A stretch of DNA of 64,000 bases from Anaerolineae bacterium (GTDB taxonomy: Bacteria; Chloroflexota; Anaerolineae; Aggregatilineales; Phototrophicaceae): assembly GCA_022843745.1 (NCBI GenBank), contig JALHNB010000031.1, forward strand, positions 21,120-85,119, read 5' to 3'. The position numbers and the translations under genes were made by a program. Shown here in pieces: positions 1 to 8,045 of the stretch. The notes beneath the pieces are model-generated. The model was not told where the DNA came from. It searched no databases and worked only from the letters and a program-made list of their open reading frames with translations. Each line of letters begins with the position of its first letter. Position 1 is the first letter of the stretch.

Positions 1-106
1 GCGGAGAAAACAACGCCGCTTGATAGAGGGGATGTGATCGGCTTTTGCCCACCTCGACCTGTTCTCCCGTGAACATATCCCACTGCTGGTAGATTTCGAT
101 GCTCAT
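1..106 (-). CDS. 5' part of an unknown small gene, cut by the window edge
   Basis: An open frame starts at ATG 106-104 and runs off the left edge without a stop (35 codons; starts MSIEIYQQWDMFTGEQVEVG). It lies 7 bp downstream of the DUF2958 gene on the same strand, so the two are probably co-transcribed. No family is recognised from this short stretch. The Gln/Trp-rich start and its place beside DUF2958 fit a mobile-element accessory protein, but that is inference. Confidence 0.5.
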   Translation of the reverse strand, partial: MSIEIYQQWDMFTGEQVEVGKSRSHPLYQAALFSP

Positions 107-113
107 ATCCGTT

Positions 114-833
114 TTATCGGTTGTGTTCGGCCTGTAACGCCTCTAAGCTCTTGGGTTCAAAATACAGGTCGCGCTCAATAGGCAGTCCTAACGGGCCGCG
201 TGTGCTCTCTAGTTCAGATAACGTAAAATTGCCAAACTCAACTTCAAAACCCGACACTAATCCGAAAAACATATCCTTGCCGTCAAACTCGGAGGCATAC
301 CATGTCCAGTTGCTATCTGGCGTAAAGAACTTCACAGGTGCAATGGCCTTTAGCCCTACATTCTCCTGGCTGTAAAGCGGTGGCAAAACGGCGCGGCTCT
401 CCTCGTCCAAAAGCTCCATCGCCTCGGGTGGCAGATGCGTGATATTCATAAGCTTTTGGCTCTTGTTGTCGTAGGTGAGGCGATAGAGATGTGACAGGTT
501 GAAATTGGCAACGACCAGTTCCCGCTCCCCGCCTTTCATGAGGTGGTAGCGCTGCTCGTGGGCAATGGGCATGGCGGCATTAAACGCCGCGTCACGAGTG
601 CTGTGGTAGGGCAGCTTCAGGCTGCCCATGATGTGAACGGCGATCTCCCCGTTCTCGTCACGCCCAACGGCTTCACGCGCTAATTCGGAAGAAAAATGGA
701 TGATTGGATACTTCTTGCCCTTCAGCCATTCTTGGTGATACTGTTGTGCCAGCACATCGCCATGCAAAAACTGAAGTCCCTCAATCGGGGTCGCGTCAAA
801 CGGCGTGGGTTGTTCTTTGCTGTACCAGGGCAT
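114..833 (-). CDS. DUF2958 domain protein of a mobile element
   Basis: The 239-residue protein has a C-terminal part (about residues 165-230) with the DUF2958 pattern: FFTPDSNWTWYASEFDG, then FFGLVSGFEVEFGNFTLSEL, then RGPLGLPIERDLYFEPKSL. DUF2958 proteins are small, of unknown function, and found mostly on plasmids, phages and conjugative elements. The N-terminal 150 residues are not recognised and make this longer than a minimal DUF2958 protein, possibly a fusion. It is followed after 7 bp by another small frame and preceded by the toxin-antitoxin operon. The match rests on remembered family motifs. Confidence 0.7.
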   Translation of the reverse strand: MPWYSKEQPTPFDATPIEGLQFLHGDVLAQQYHQEWLKGKKYPIIHFSSELAREAVGRDENGEIAVHIMGSLKLPYHSTRDAAFNAAMPIAHEQRYHLMKGGERELVVANFNLSHLYRLTYDNKSQKLMNITHLPPEAMELLDEESRAVLPPLYSQENVGLKAIAPVKFFTPDSNWTWYASEFDGKDMFFGLVSGFEVEFGNFTLSELESTRGPLGLPIERDLYFEPKSLEALQAEHNR

Positions 834-886
834 TCCTCAGTGTAAAGGATTGGAAGGGATATGTCACATTCTCGCGGCTAATGCAC

Positions 887-1108
887 TTAAGAGGATGTCG
901 TCGATTTATAAAATTTAGCGGCTTCGGGTAGCTTCTCGTAAAGTTGAATGATCTCTTTGAGATTTCGGATGCTCTGTCTATCTGGCACAACGAGATTGGC
1001 ATGAGGCAGCAACATCCCGACCTCACCTGCGCGATTTGAAACCTGCACAACACGATAATTAGGATGCTTTTCGATAGTCGATAATCGCGGTCTCAGGTTG
1101 CTATTCAT
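887..1108 (-). CDS. Small protein, third gene of the RHH/PIN operon
   Basis: A 73-residue protein whose ATG overlaps the stop of the PIN toxin gene by four bases (ATGA), so it is probably translationally coupled to it. It is basic at the N-terminus (NSNLRPRLSTIEKHPNYRVVQ), followed by a beta-rich stretch and a helix (RNLKEIIQLYEKLPEAAKFY). No family is recognised. Type II toxin-antitoxin operons usually have two genes; a coupled third could be a regulator, a second antitoxin or an unrelated passenger. The coding call rests on the overlap and sensible composition. Confidence 0.6.
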   Translation of the reverse strand: MNSNLRPRLSTIEKHPNYRVVQVSNRAGEVGMLLPHANLVVPDRQSIRNLKEIIQLYEKLPEAAKFYKSTTSS

Positions 1109-1515
1109 GCGGTCTTCAAGTTCATCTTTTTGGCATAAAACCCGTCAAAAGTAAATATGCTTGGGATATCGAAATATTGAGCCACGACTGCATTTGCGCA
1201 ATCCACAAAACTCGTCCCTTTTTTCTCCTGCTCTTTGAAAAGCGCTAAGGCTGCTTGATGCAACTTTTCATCAATGTGGATAACGGGTATGGCACTGAAT
1301 TCAATTGCGGCTAAAAATTCACGGGCTGATTCCTGGCCGCTTCGATGACTTAAAACAGTGGCAGTCTCCCCTATCACAGCGCTGGTTGTAACAAGCTTCT
1401 TTTTCTGATTTCTCAGTCGAGAATAAATTGAGACAGCCTCCCGATGGAGCAGATCATCAGGGAGATAAACGGCAATCCAGCCGTCGCTATCGACTAAGGT
1501 TTCAAATTTACCCAT
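1105..1515 (-). CDS. PIN-domain ribonuclease toxin (VapC-like)
   Basis: A 136-residue PIN-domain protein, the usual length of a VapC toxin. The N-terminal acidic position is in TLVDSDGWIAVYLPDD (D9/D11), a conserved Glu is in TTSAVIGETATVL, and the C-terminal acidic pair is in GTSFVDCANAVVAQ with the following FTFDGFYAKK. PIN toxins are Mg-dependent RNases, often cutting tRNA or rRNA. The gene overlaps the ribbon-helix-helix gene upstream by 8 bases and a small gene downstream by 4 bases. The first motif reads VDSDGW rather than the common LDTNV, a variant seen in the COG2402/YqgF-distant PIN groups. The RNA target cannot be told from sequence. Confidence 0.85.
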   Translation of the reverse strand: MGKFETLVDSDGWIAVYLPDDLLHREAVSIYSRLRNQKKKLVTTSAVIGETATVLSHRSGQESAREFLAAIEFSAIPVIHIDEKLHQAALALFKEQEKKGTSFVDCANAVVAQYFDIPSIFTFDGFYAKKMNLKTA

Positions 1516-1789
1516 TGTGGTTTAGGGGCAATGTTCCTCTCCATGCGCCTTTCTCACCATACAAAACCTCATCAATGGTCGTGCTGGCATCTGTGATGTG
1601 AGGATCACCTGCGCCTTCCATTTCATCCAATACCTGATACATATGCCTTACCCGTTCTCGCTCCTGGTTTGCGAGAAGGTTGTCTAAAGCTTCGCGAACA
1701 AAATCAGACACATTCTTTTTTGCCATTTTGGAGGCAATCAAAAGGCGCTGGTCAAGTTGTTCGGGTAAAGTAAATGTTCGTCTAATCAT
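1508..1789 (-). CDS. Ribbon-helix-helix antitoxin
   Basis: Starting at ATG 1789, this is a 93-residue protein opening with the ribbon strand MIRRTFTLPEQLDQRL, then two helices (LLIASKMAKKNVSDFVREAL), the pattern of RHH/CopG DNA-binding domains. The C-terminal half (MYQVLDEMEGAGDPHITDAS) is acidic and probably wraps the PIN toxin. A longer frame begins at 1828, but its extra residues are hydrophobic and come from the AT-rich promoter region, so the inner ATG is preferred. It overlaps the toxin gene by 8 bases and probably represses its own operon. Confidence 0.8.
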   Translation of the reverse strand: MIRRTFTLPEQLDQRLLIASKMAKKNVSDFVREALDNLLANQERERVRHMYQVLDEMEGAGDPHITDASTTIDEVLYGEKGAWRGTLPLNHNG

Positions 1790-1830
1790 ATTAAGAATAA
1801 TATTAGCAAAAATATTACAAAATATCAAGC
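1790..1830 (-). promoter_or_regulatory. AT-rich promoter/operator region of the toxin-antitoxin operon
   Basis: Directly upstream of the antitoxin start there is a run of spaced TAATAT/AATATT motifs, three within about 35 bases. Repeated short motifs in front of an RHH antitoxin are the usual layout for autorepression. No clear -35/-10 pair is assigned. Inference from position and repetition only. Confidence 0.35.
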
Positions 1831-1849
1831 GCTTATAACCCTTGTCAAC

Positions 1850-3286
1850 TTAGAGGGTTCTGGGTGTATCTTTCTCCCAGAGTGGTGCTTTAGAAAAATC
1901 ATGCTTGGTTGCCGCTTGTCGCTCGGAAATGGTCTGATGTGCCTGTTGATAAGGCAGGCCATAACGGGCAAGGCTCTCGATCTTAATGGCTTCAATCTGA
2001 TCGTTGGTAGCTTCATATTGCGGGATAGTCAAAGTAACAATTTGTACTGCCGGACGGTTTTGGCTGACGACCCACGCTCTACGAGGGGGCTGTAAGCGGA
2101 GGGCGTCAATCCACTTTTCCCATTGTTCCGGCAAGGGATCATACTGTGAATGCTGTGTATCGGTTTTGGCTGCTTCCTTGATGGCTTGTGTGTCAACCCT
2201 GCCAATGACTTTCGCCAGCCATTCAGCGTCATAACGGCCTACACCAAAGACAATACGACTGTCGGTATTCGCAAGCGCTCCAAGCATGGTCGGCGTAAGC
2301 TGAGAAAGGGTCTGGTGGGCGGCACATAAACCAATCCCGTATTTGCGGGCTTCACTCAGCACATGAGCAAGGGTAGTTGCCGATCCCTCAGAGGCCATGA
2401 ACTGCGCGAACTCGTCTATGGTCAAAGGCCACAGTGTATTATTTCTGCGCTTTCGCATGATGAGTTCAATGAGCGTAACCATGAGGCTTCCAAGTAGTCG
2501 CCGCGTTTCAGGGTCTAGTTGCCCTAAGTCCAAAAACAAAACTTTCCCCTCATCCATCACGGCTCTCAAATCAAGCATCTCACGCTGACCAAGCATGATA
2601 GAAATGTACGGGTTCAAAATATACTCCGTGACCTTGTTAAGTGAACTCTCAAGCATCAGTCGTCCCTCTCTTCCCCAATTGTCCAGTCGGTTGTGGAAAA
2701 ACGCCGTCAAGTTTGGGTCTCCCGCTTCCGCCAGCAATTGATCGCGCCACTCGTTATCTTCAAACAAACGCGGAAAGTCAATCAAGGTCTTGTTGGTCTT
2801 AATGAGGAGCAGAAGCGAATTGCGCATGACATTTGTAAAGTTTGGGGCTTCGCCTAGCGAAGTCCACGTTCGTCGGAAGGCTTCAATCACCGCGCTTGCC
2901 ACCATATAAGGCTCGTCAGGGGTCGCCAGGACGTTAAAGCTGATAACGTAGTCCTTTCGGGTTGGCTCAATGTAAATCAGCCGTTCTCTGATAGCTGGAT
3001 CGTATAGTACACGACCTGTGATAAGGGAGCGAAACACGCTGTCAATCAGGCTTGAATGCGGGTCAATGAGTGATCCCCCTAAGCCATTTTTAATGTCCTG
3101 AAAGATAAAACTCTCCAGGGCTTTAGACTTACCCTGTCCAGTGCGTCCGATCAGGTGCAGGTGCTTGTTTCGCGCTGATGCAGGGATATAGTAACGTGGG
3201 GCTAGAAACCGTCCGGCACGGCCTACAATCAAGTCTCCCGGTTCTCGACGGCGACCCAGAAACGAAAGGGGCAGCATAAACCACAA
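1850..3286 (-). CDS. VirD4/TraD-like DNA-transfer ATPase (short form)
   Basis: A 478-residue P-loop ATPase. Walker A is GRTGQGKS at about residue 45, right after the N-terminus, so long membrane helices are missing. The second acidic motif is LTIDEFAQFM at about residue 287, with the LSEARKYGIGLCAAHQ stretch after it that is typical of type IV coupling proteins and related HerA/FtsK-like pumps. FNVLATPDEPY and GKVLFLDLGQLD also fit the family. It would bring DNA to a transfer channel or act as a DNA pump. The neighbours are a replication-relaxation protein and a second larger ATPase, as in conjugative elements of Actinobacteria and Chloroflexota. Substrate and partners are inferred. Confidence 0.8.
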   Translation of the reverse strand: MWFMLPLSFLGRRREPGDLIVGRAGRFLAPRYYIPASARNKHLHLIGRTGQGKSKALESFIFQDIKNGLGGSLIDPHSSLIDSVFRSLITGRVLYDPAIRERLIYIEPTRKDYVISFNVLATPDEPYMVASAVIEAFRRTWTSLGEAPNFTNVMRNSLLLLIKTNKTLIDFPRLFEDNEWRDQLLAEAGDPNLTAFFHNRLDNWGREGRLMLESSLNKVTEYILNPYISIMLGQREMLDLRAVMDEGKVLFLDLGQLDPETRRLLGSLMVTLIELIMRKRRNNTLWPLTIDEFAQFMASEGSATTLAHVLSEARKYGIGLCAAHQTLSQLTPTMLGALANTDSRIVFGVGRYDAEWLAKVIGRVDTQAIKEAAKTDTQHSQYDPLPEQWEKWIDALRLQPPRRAWVVSQNRPAVQIVTLTIPQYEATNDQIEAIKIESLARYGLPYQQAHQTISERQAATKHDFSKAPLWEKDTPRTL

Positions 3287-3316
3287 TTTACCAGATGAAA
3301 AGACATTCGTCCAACG

Positions 3317-4243
3317 TCATTCCTGTTGATCGGTTGGCAAAAGTGAACGGGGGTTTTCTCTCCCCGCTTGAAACCAGACGGTCTCCGTGAGGATCGTTCG
3401 GATGGAAAGTTGAGAATGTACCGCAAACCAGAATCGCTCTATGCCCTTAAAGGTGAGTTGTTCAGCCCATGACTTCAGGTTTGCCATGCGCTTACCGCCG
3501 TCCGTGACGAAGAGAACCCGAAAACTCTTCCGGTTATAAACCTCTGTATATCGCCCGCTTTCATAATACGCTTTGTAGGCTAATACCTTCTGTTTGATAA
3601 CGTCGCCTGCTTGGGTCGTTCCATCGTATTCCACAAAGCAGGGGTAAATCTGGCCTTTTGCTGCAATTTCAAAGTAGCTATCGGGTTGCAATGGAACCTT
3701 CGCGCGTTTGCCTTGAGGTGTCGAAGCAATAACACGCTCTTGAATCGCTTTCAATTGTGCCTGTGTGAACCATCGGCGAATTTCAAAGCCATACTCCCTG
3801 CAAGCGGCATAAACAAACACCATAACATCATTCAAGGGGAGGGCGTGTCGCAGATACATATCGCTCAATTCTTTGTATGAGGGATACCATGTGATCTCAA
3901 GTTCTGGAAACTCTGCTTTGAGTAAGTCTGCTCCCCTTTTGTCCAGAACGTAATGATTAGGGCTTTTGCCGCCGCGTGTTCTTGTAACAAATATCCGGTC
4001 AATATACGCATGGTTATAGAGTGGGCGTAGCCGCTTTTGGGTGCGTTCTTTTGATCCAAAAAACAGATTTTCGATATGGTCTTGTCGCAAGACCCGATGA
4101 AAATAGAGAGCCTTGAAGATATTCAGGTCGCGATCAGTAAGCGTAATGGGTGACGGTTCGATGTCTCTTTCATAGCGTTTAAGACGCTTGGCCTGTTCCT
4201 CGGACACGTTTTCTGCTCCATTTTCAGGGTTGGCAAATGGCAC
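3317..4243 (-). CDS. Replication-relaxation family protein
   Basis: A 308-residue protein with an N-terminal winged-helix region (about 30-115: ITLTDRDLNIFKALYFHRVL, then RTQKRLRPLYNHAYIDRI) followed by a mixed alpha/beta domain with EYDGTTQAGDVIKQKVLAYK and FRVLFVTDGGKRMANL. This pattern matches the Replic_Relax family, found beside VirD4-like ATPases in mobile elements and thought to act in DNA relaxation or replication of the element; the biochemistry is poorly known. It lies 30 bp upstream of the VirD4-like gene on the same strand. Start taken at ATG 4243. Confidence 0.75.
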   Translation of the reverse strand: MPFANPENGAENVSEEQAKRLKRYERDIEPSPITLTDRDLNIFKALYFHRVLRQDHIENLFFGSKERTQKRLRPLYNHAYIDRIFVTRTRGGKSPNHYVLDKRGADLLKAEFPELEITWYPSYKELSDMYLRHALPLNDVMVFVYAACREYGFEIRRWFTQAQLKAIQERVIASTPQGKRAKVPLQPDSYFEIAAKGQIYPCFVEYDGTTQAGDVIKQKVLAYKAYYESGRYTEVYNRKSFRVLFVTDGGKRMANLKSWAEQLTFKGIERFWFAVHSQLSIRTILTETVWFQAGRENPRSLLPTDQQE

Positions 4244-4330
4244 ACTTCCAAGTTTAGCACTTTGGATTTGTTATCAAACAGTGGGTCGCTCAAAATGCCC
4301 AACCGAGGTATAAATGTCCTGGGTTCGACG

Positions 4331-4369
4331 CCCCCTCAAGAACCGGACTGGTTCCGGTTTAGAAGGGGG
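4331..4369. repeat. Two-part hairpin (6 bp + 7 bp)
   Basis: CCCCCT (4331-4336) pairs with AGGGGG (4364-4369), and inside it AACCGGA (4341-4347) pairs with TCCGGTT (4353-4359) around a 5-nt loop. There is no T-run on either side, so an intrinsic terminator is unlikely. The right arm also forms the ribosome binding site of the small plus-strand frame at 4379, so folding could hide that site. Confidence 0.5.
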
Positions 4370-4378
4370 TGAGAAAAT

Positions 4379-4549
4379 ATGGTGTTAATGGACTGCATGG
4401 CCTACGAATTAGGTTTAAGCAGTGGCGATGTGTTAACCATAATGCTCTGGTCACTGTTTCTGAGCTTATTGGTGAACTACAGACCTTTGCGAAACTGGTG
4501 GTTAGGCCGTCGCAACAGTAAGCGAAATATAGGCTCATCAACCTACTAG
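4379..4549 (+). CDS. Possible small membrane protein (56 aa)
   Basis: ATG at 4379 is preceded by AGGGGGTGAG, a good ribosome binding site at normal spacing. The 56-residue product has one hydrophobic stretch (VLTIMLWSLFLSLLV, about residues 18-32) followed by a basic tail (RNWWLGRRNSKRN), which looks like a single-pass membrane peptide. It is the only plausible plus-strand gene in this part of the element. No family is recognised, and with this length a chance frame is possible. Confidence 0.4.
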   Translation: MVLMDCMAYELGLSSGDVLTIMLWSLFLSLLVNYRPLRNWWLGRRNSKRNIGSSTY

Positions 4550-4707
4550 CCGTCTAGTGGGTTCAGAGGGGGTGTCGATACCCGATCAATAGCTAATCCC
4601 CTACTTAGCCCAAGTGTTATTGTGCTATAATATCAAAGTTGGCTTCGCATTGTCAAATCTGACTGGCCTGTTTATCGTGCTACTTCGCCAATCATTCGCA
4701 CTTTGGA

Positions 4708-7071
4708 TCAATCCTCGTTCTCATCTGGTTCTGCGAATTCGTCATAATCATCTGCGGGCGCGTCGGTATTCGGCTTGACCTGGGCTGATGGATAAGAGCG
4801 TGGATAACGCTTCTGTTGCCATGCCTGAATATCATCTCGACAAAGAAATCCATTCTGTTCGAGCGATAGTTCACGCAATCGCGTTGCCTGTTCATCTGCT
4901 TCCGTTGGTTTGTCAGGCTCTGGCGCATCCAATGTTTTCAATAAGAACGGCCTCATTTGCTTGCCAGCATAGCGCATCCGAACGGCTGCATCGTGTACCT
5001 CAAGGTTTATTAAATCCTTAGCCTCAAACTCTGGCTCCATGCGCCTTTGCAGAATCCGCGCCGTGTCGTCTCCACACTGAAACGCTACAATCGCTCCCAC
5101 TGTCTCCATGACAGCATCGAAGGTCTGAGCGGGTAACTGTTTGGGATACTGCGTAGCCAGGGTCAAAGAAAGTTTACGCTGTCTTGCTAAAATAAAAATC
5201 TCATCCAGTGGTGCGGTCACGAACCGATGAGCTTCGTCAATATAGAGGTAAAATGGTTCTGGCAAGTCTACTGAACTTACGGCAAGCTGAAATTCACTTA
5301 CCAGTAGTGAGCCTAATAAATCCAACTTGTCACGAGTGAGATTGTAGGTGGAAGGTGAGGTAAGGGAGATGAGAACGATTTTCTTCTGCTCCATTAACTC
5401 TCGAACATTGAGCATCTTAGGCTGACAAAATATAGGGTATAGAACCTTGTCGCCGTAAAGTAATTCTAGGCGACGTAACACAGGATCAAACTGATCTTGT
5501 TGCGCCCGTTCCGACGCTGTTTCAAATCGAGACCAGAATTCTTCCGCTGCTGGATTGTCTAGCCTAGCAATGAGTTCACGGCGAAATGTAGGATCACGAA
5601 ACAGTTTAGATACGTCTCGCAGCGTTGGAGTTTCTGCTCCCATAATTGCTTGTAGTGAAAAGACTAACGTTTGCCCCATACGTGCGTAGGCAAAATCACT
5701 ACCGTATATTTTTGAGAAAACCGACATGACGGTGGCCGCTGCATCGTCCCTCGGAATACCCGATGCTTGCAGCAGAAAGTTCAACGGTGGTGGACATTCT
5801 GTGTCAGCTAAGTTCCATATCACTACATCTTTCACTCGACCTGGCAACACATCACTCCGAAGAATGTCATGAATTAAGTTGCCCTTCGGATCAATGACAG
5901 CTACACCATTACCTCTCTTTATGTCCTGCTGGACTAGGTTATGTATAAGCGTAGATTTGCCCATGCCAATCTCACCCGTAACGATCATGTGAGTGGCGCG
6001 ATCTTGAGGAAGGATGTATGCGGGATGTTTATTGCCGTCAGCGATACCATAACCAAGAAGCAAGCCCATCTTATTCTCCTGACGCATCTCGTTTGGCAAC
6101 GAAGCTCGAACTCCATCCGCCCAGTTAATTTTGGCGGCAGTAAAACCTTCATATGGTAAATGCCAGAGAGTGGCAATTTCATCGGCGGTTAAATGAAAGG
6201 AAATCTCGTCCGTAAGTTTGTCTTCATTTTCTGACCACTCATTCATAAGGTTAGATGGCTCATACTTTATCCAGTCTGCCTTAGAAGTAAGCACAACATC
6301 TTTTATTACCACATCCTCAAACTGTGAAAATGGTGCTTGAGCCGTTGCGAAAACGAATTGCTTTGCCGACGTTAGCAAATCAAGCCGATTTGGATCGGGA
6401 CTTTCACAATACAAACCGATTGTTACCCCATAAATTAGTTGTTCCAGCTTGGCGCGATACTTATGTTCTTCAGCTTTAGATAAACGAGGAACCCTTTTTC
6501 TACTTGGAAAAAGCAAATGGACAAACATCGACCCTAATGCTTCAAAAAAACCATTCGTACCCTGTGTCGCGAATTCTGGATCGGCTTTGTAAATAGACTG
6601 TGTAAGCTCTTCCTCTATCTCATTTCCGTCAAGCGTATACGTTCCCTGATCTGCAATAACCAAGCCTAGTCTTTCGCTAGTTTGAACTTTATCCATAATG
6701 CTTGTCAGCTTGATGAGTGGATCATTTCCTTTGATTTCTTGAACACCCACACGAGGTAAATAATGATCTTGTACTTTGTCTTTAAAAATTATCACACGTT
6801 GATGATAAGGGTAAGGCAACTGAGGCATACCATTGTATTTATAAATCTGAATGTGCGGGTATAAGGAACTAAGAACGGTCCGAACTTTTTTACCCTCAAC
6901 TGCGGCGGTAAGCGATTGAATACTCCAATAAATCTCTTTCCCATCTGTCTCAAGTCGCAGTTGCACCTGGGAATTTGGACATAACTCTTTTAATGACTTT
7001 ACCAGTGCTGAGGCGGATAAAGGATCAAAGTTTGAACCCTTAGCTACGTCTACTACATATCGGAAGCCCAT
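4708..7071 (-). CDS. TraG/VirB4-like conjugation ATPase with TraM-recognition-type domain
   Basis: A 787-residue protein. The N-terminal 350 residues have no clear motif. The ATPase part has Walker A GEIGMGKST at about residue 363, then the IDPKGNLIHDIL segment, and a Walker B-like YLYIDEAHRFV at about residue 607, followed by LARQRKLSLTLATQYPKQLP. That order is typical of type IV secretion/coupling ATPases with a TraM-recognition (TraD C-terminal) region. The C-terminus is very acidic (DAPADDYDEFAEPDENED), as in many coupling proteins. It probably works with the shorter VirD4-like ATPase. Start at ATG 7071; the 290 bp upstream carry no strong gene. Confidence 0.8.
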   Translation of the reverse strand: MGFRYVVDVAKGSNFDPLSASALVKSLKELCPNSQVQLRLETDGKEIYWSIQSLTAAVEGKKVRTVLSSLYPHIQIYKYNGMPQLPYPYHQRVIIFKDKVQDHYLPRVGVQEIKGNDPLIKLTSIMDKVQTSERLGLVIADQGTYTLDGNEIEEELTQSIYKADPEFATQGTNGFFEALGSMFVHLLFPSRKRVPRLSKAEEHKYRAKLEQLIYGVTIGLYCESPDPNRLDLLTSAKQFVFATAQAPFSQFEDVVIKDVVLTSKADWIKYEPSNLMNEWSENEDKLTDEISFHLTADEIATLWHLPYEGFTAAKINWADGVRASLPNEMRQENKMGLLLGYGIADGNKHPAYILPQDRATHMIVTGEIGMGKSTLIHNLVQQDIKRGNGVAVIDPKGNLIHDILRSDVLPGRVKDVVIWNLADTECPPPLNFLLQASGIPRDDAAATVMSVFSKIYGSDFAYARMGQTLVFSLQAIMGAETPTLRDVSKLFRDPTFRRELIARLDNPAAEEFWSRFETASERAQQDQFDPVLRRLELLYGDKVLYPIFCQPKMLNVRELMEQKKIVLISLTSPSTYNLTRDKLDLLGSLLVSEFQLAVSSVDLPEPFYLYIDEAHRFVTAPLDEIFILARQRKLSLTLATQYPKQLPAQTFDAVMETVGAIVAFQCGDDTARILQRRMEPEFEAKDLINLEVHDAAVRMRYAGKQMRPFLLKTLDAPEPDKPTEADEQATRLRELSLEQNGFLCRDDIQAWQQKRYPRSYPSAQVKPNTDAPADDYDEFAEPDENED

Positions 7072-7161
7072 AATTCACCTCAAGAGAATATCTATCGGGA
7101 TTAACCAGCTTATCTTTAAACCAATATTAGCTCCAGATATTGCCTGCGCGTAATTTTAGCC

Positions 7162-7179
7162 GTCCCGCTATAGCGGGAC
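7162..7179. repeat. Perfect 18-bp palindrome
   Basis: GTCCCGCTATAGCGGGAC is its own reverse complement. Outside it TTTAG and CTAAA can extend the arms after a small internal loop. It lies about 90 bp upstream of the TraG-like gene start. It could be a protein binding site or, in RNA, a terminator-like hairpin; there is no T-run. Confidence 0.55.
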
Positions 7180-7215
7180 ACTAAATAATAGCAGTCCAAA
7201 GCGCTGCGTCCTTGT

Positions 7216-7308
7216 TTATGCTCGAACCGAATTCCTTCGTCTGGCGTTATCAAATTCCTCATATCTACCCAACAACGCTTCGAACCAGACTTTAGTGAAT
7301 TTCTGCAT
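7216..7308 (-). CDS. Very short open frame after the Phd antitoxin, possible gene remnant
   Basis: A 30-codon frame (starts MQKFTKVWFEALLGRYEEFD) lies 54 bp downstream of the Phd-type antitoxin, where a toxin gene would be expected. It does not resemble a PIN, RelE, Doc or BrnT start. It may be a fragment of a lost gene or chance. Reported only because the stretch 7072-7362 otherwise carries no gene. Confidence 0.2.
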   Translation of the reverse strand: MQKFTKVWFEALLGRYEEFDNARRRNSVRA

Positions 7309-7362
7309 ACTTGAATAAAAGGTCTGGTTAGTGAAGAACGATGCAGCTATACAGTGGAGGCG

Positions 7363-7566
7363 CTACTTCGGGAGGTTTTTGCTATTGGTGGGAAGGTTTT
7401 TAATAAGCATCTCGAATTCATCTATCGGGATGATAGCTACAATGGGAAAGCCGTCGCGCTCAACTACGAGGTGTTCTCTGTTATTCGCTACCCGGCGAAG
7501 GATACTCCCTATTTCTCGTTGGAGCATAGTAGCGGTAACGACGTTCGTTTGCTTTGATGTGTCCAT
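7363..7566 (-). CDS. Phd/YefM-type antitoxin (orphan)
   Basis: A 67-residue protein with the Phd/YefM pattern: VVTATMLQREIGSILRRVAN, then REHLVVERDGFPIVAIIPI and DEFEMLIKNL. Such proteins repress their own promoter with the N-terminal fold and neutralise a RelE, Doc or PIN toxin with the C-terminal tail. No toxin of normal size follows on this strand, so it is either a solitary regulator or the remnant of a lost pair. A terminator-like hairpin at 7627-7652 separates it from the next upstream gene. Confidence 0.8.
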   Translation of the reverse strand: MDTSKQTNVVTATMLQREIGSILRRVANNREHLVVERDGFPIVAIIPIDEFEMLIKNLPTNSKNLPK

Positions 7567-7626
7567 AGAGATATGTGTAGTTATGTATTAGTTTAGCATA
7601 CAAAGTAAAATGGCGTTATAGAAGTG

Positions 7627-7652
7627 ACGGCGGTAAAGTTGTTTACCGCCGT
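7627..7652. terminator. 11-bp hairpin between two minus-strand genes
   Basis: ACGGCGGTAAA (7627-7637) and TTTACCGCCGT (7642-7652) pair perfectly around GTTG. It lies 20 bp downstream of the stop of the 110-residue gene. The T-rich stretch (ATTTTCT) is on the plus side only, so it may be a factor-assisted stop or a transcript-end stabiliser on the minus strand. Confidence 0.5.
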
Positions 7653-7671
7653 GATTTTCTATTGCAGGGTA

Positions 7672-8004
7672 TTACTTTTGCTTCGTATTAAGGTCAACCC
7701 GTTTTACCTGAGTGCCGTCTTTAGAAAGCATAAAAAAATGTTCGAAGTGCGGAGGTAAATTACCTACCCTCGACCAAGCAAGCCAAACTTGATGATTTCC
7801 GTCAGGATAAAAGTTGGGAAATACTCTGATGGTTGCCATATTTACTTCACCCCACACGTCCATATATGTTCCAATGTCGTAATCATCTTCACCAAACTCC
7901 GCCTTCGAGTAATCTATAGCTAAAAAATCGCTAATAGCTTGAATTTCTTGAGTTGTAGCCTCACGCGAGTTGTCACTCGTTTTATTTATATTTATCTGCG
8001 ACAT
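7672..8004 (-). CDS. Hypothetical protein (110 aa)
   Basis: A soluble, acidic 110-residue protein with a Ser/Thr/Asn-rich N-terminus (MSQININKTSDNSRE), a helix (TTQEIQAISDFLAIDYS) and then strands rich in aromatic residues (VWGEVNMATIRVFPNFYPDG, VWLAWSRVG). The family is not recognised. It has its own promoter (8046-8075) and a hairpin after the stop, so it is a single-gene unit. A GGGGGTG lies upstream but about 20 nt from the ATG, longer than usual. Confidence 0.6.
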   Translation of the reverse strand: MSQININKTSDNSREATTQEIQAISDFLAIDYSKAEFGEDDYDIGTYMDVWGEVNMATIRVFPNFYPDGNHQVWLAWSRVGNLPPHFEHFFMLSKDGTQVKRVDLNTKQK

Positions 8005-8045
8005 ATATATTGCTACTGTGCTAATTCACCCCCTCTATACTTAAT

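Larger units (their letters stand above)
4244..4707. other. 464-bp intergenic region between the replication-relaxation and TraG-like genes
   Basis: It holds a strong hairpin (4331-4369) and a small plus-strand open frame (4379-4549), both listed separately. Beyond them there is a TATAAT at 4624-4629 in plus orientation with no clear -35 element. The short stretch GGGTTCGACGCC near 4320 resembles a tRNA T-loop, but no tRNA fold is found around it. The rest carries nothing recognisable. Confidence 0.5.

Noticed and set aside
4300..4345. tRNA T-loop-like GGGTTCGACGCC
   Set aside because: The T-stem does not pair and no anticodon or acceptor stem can be formed.
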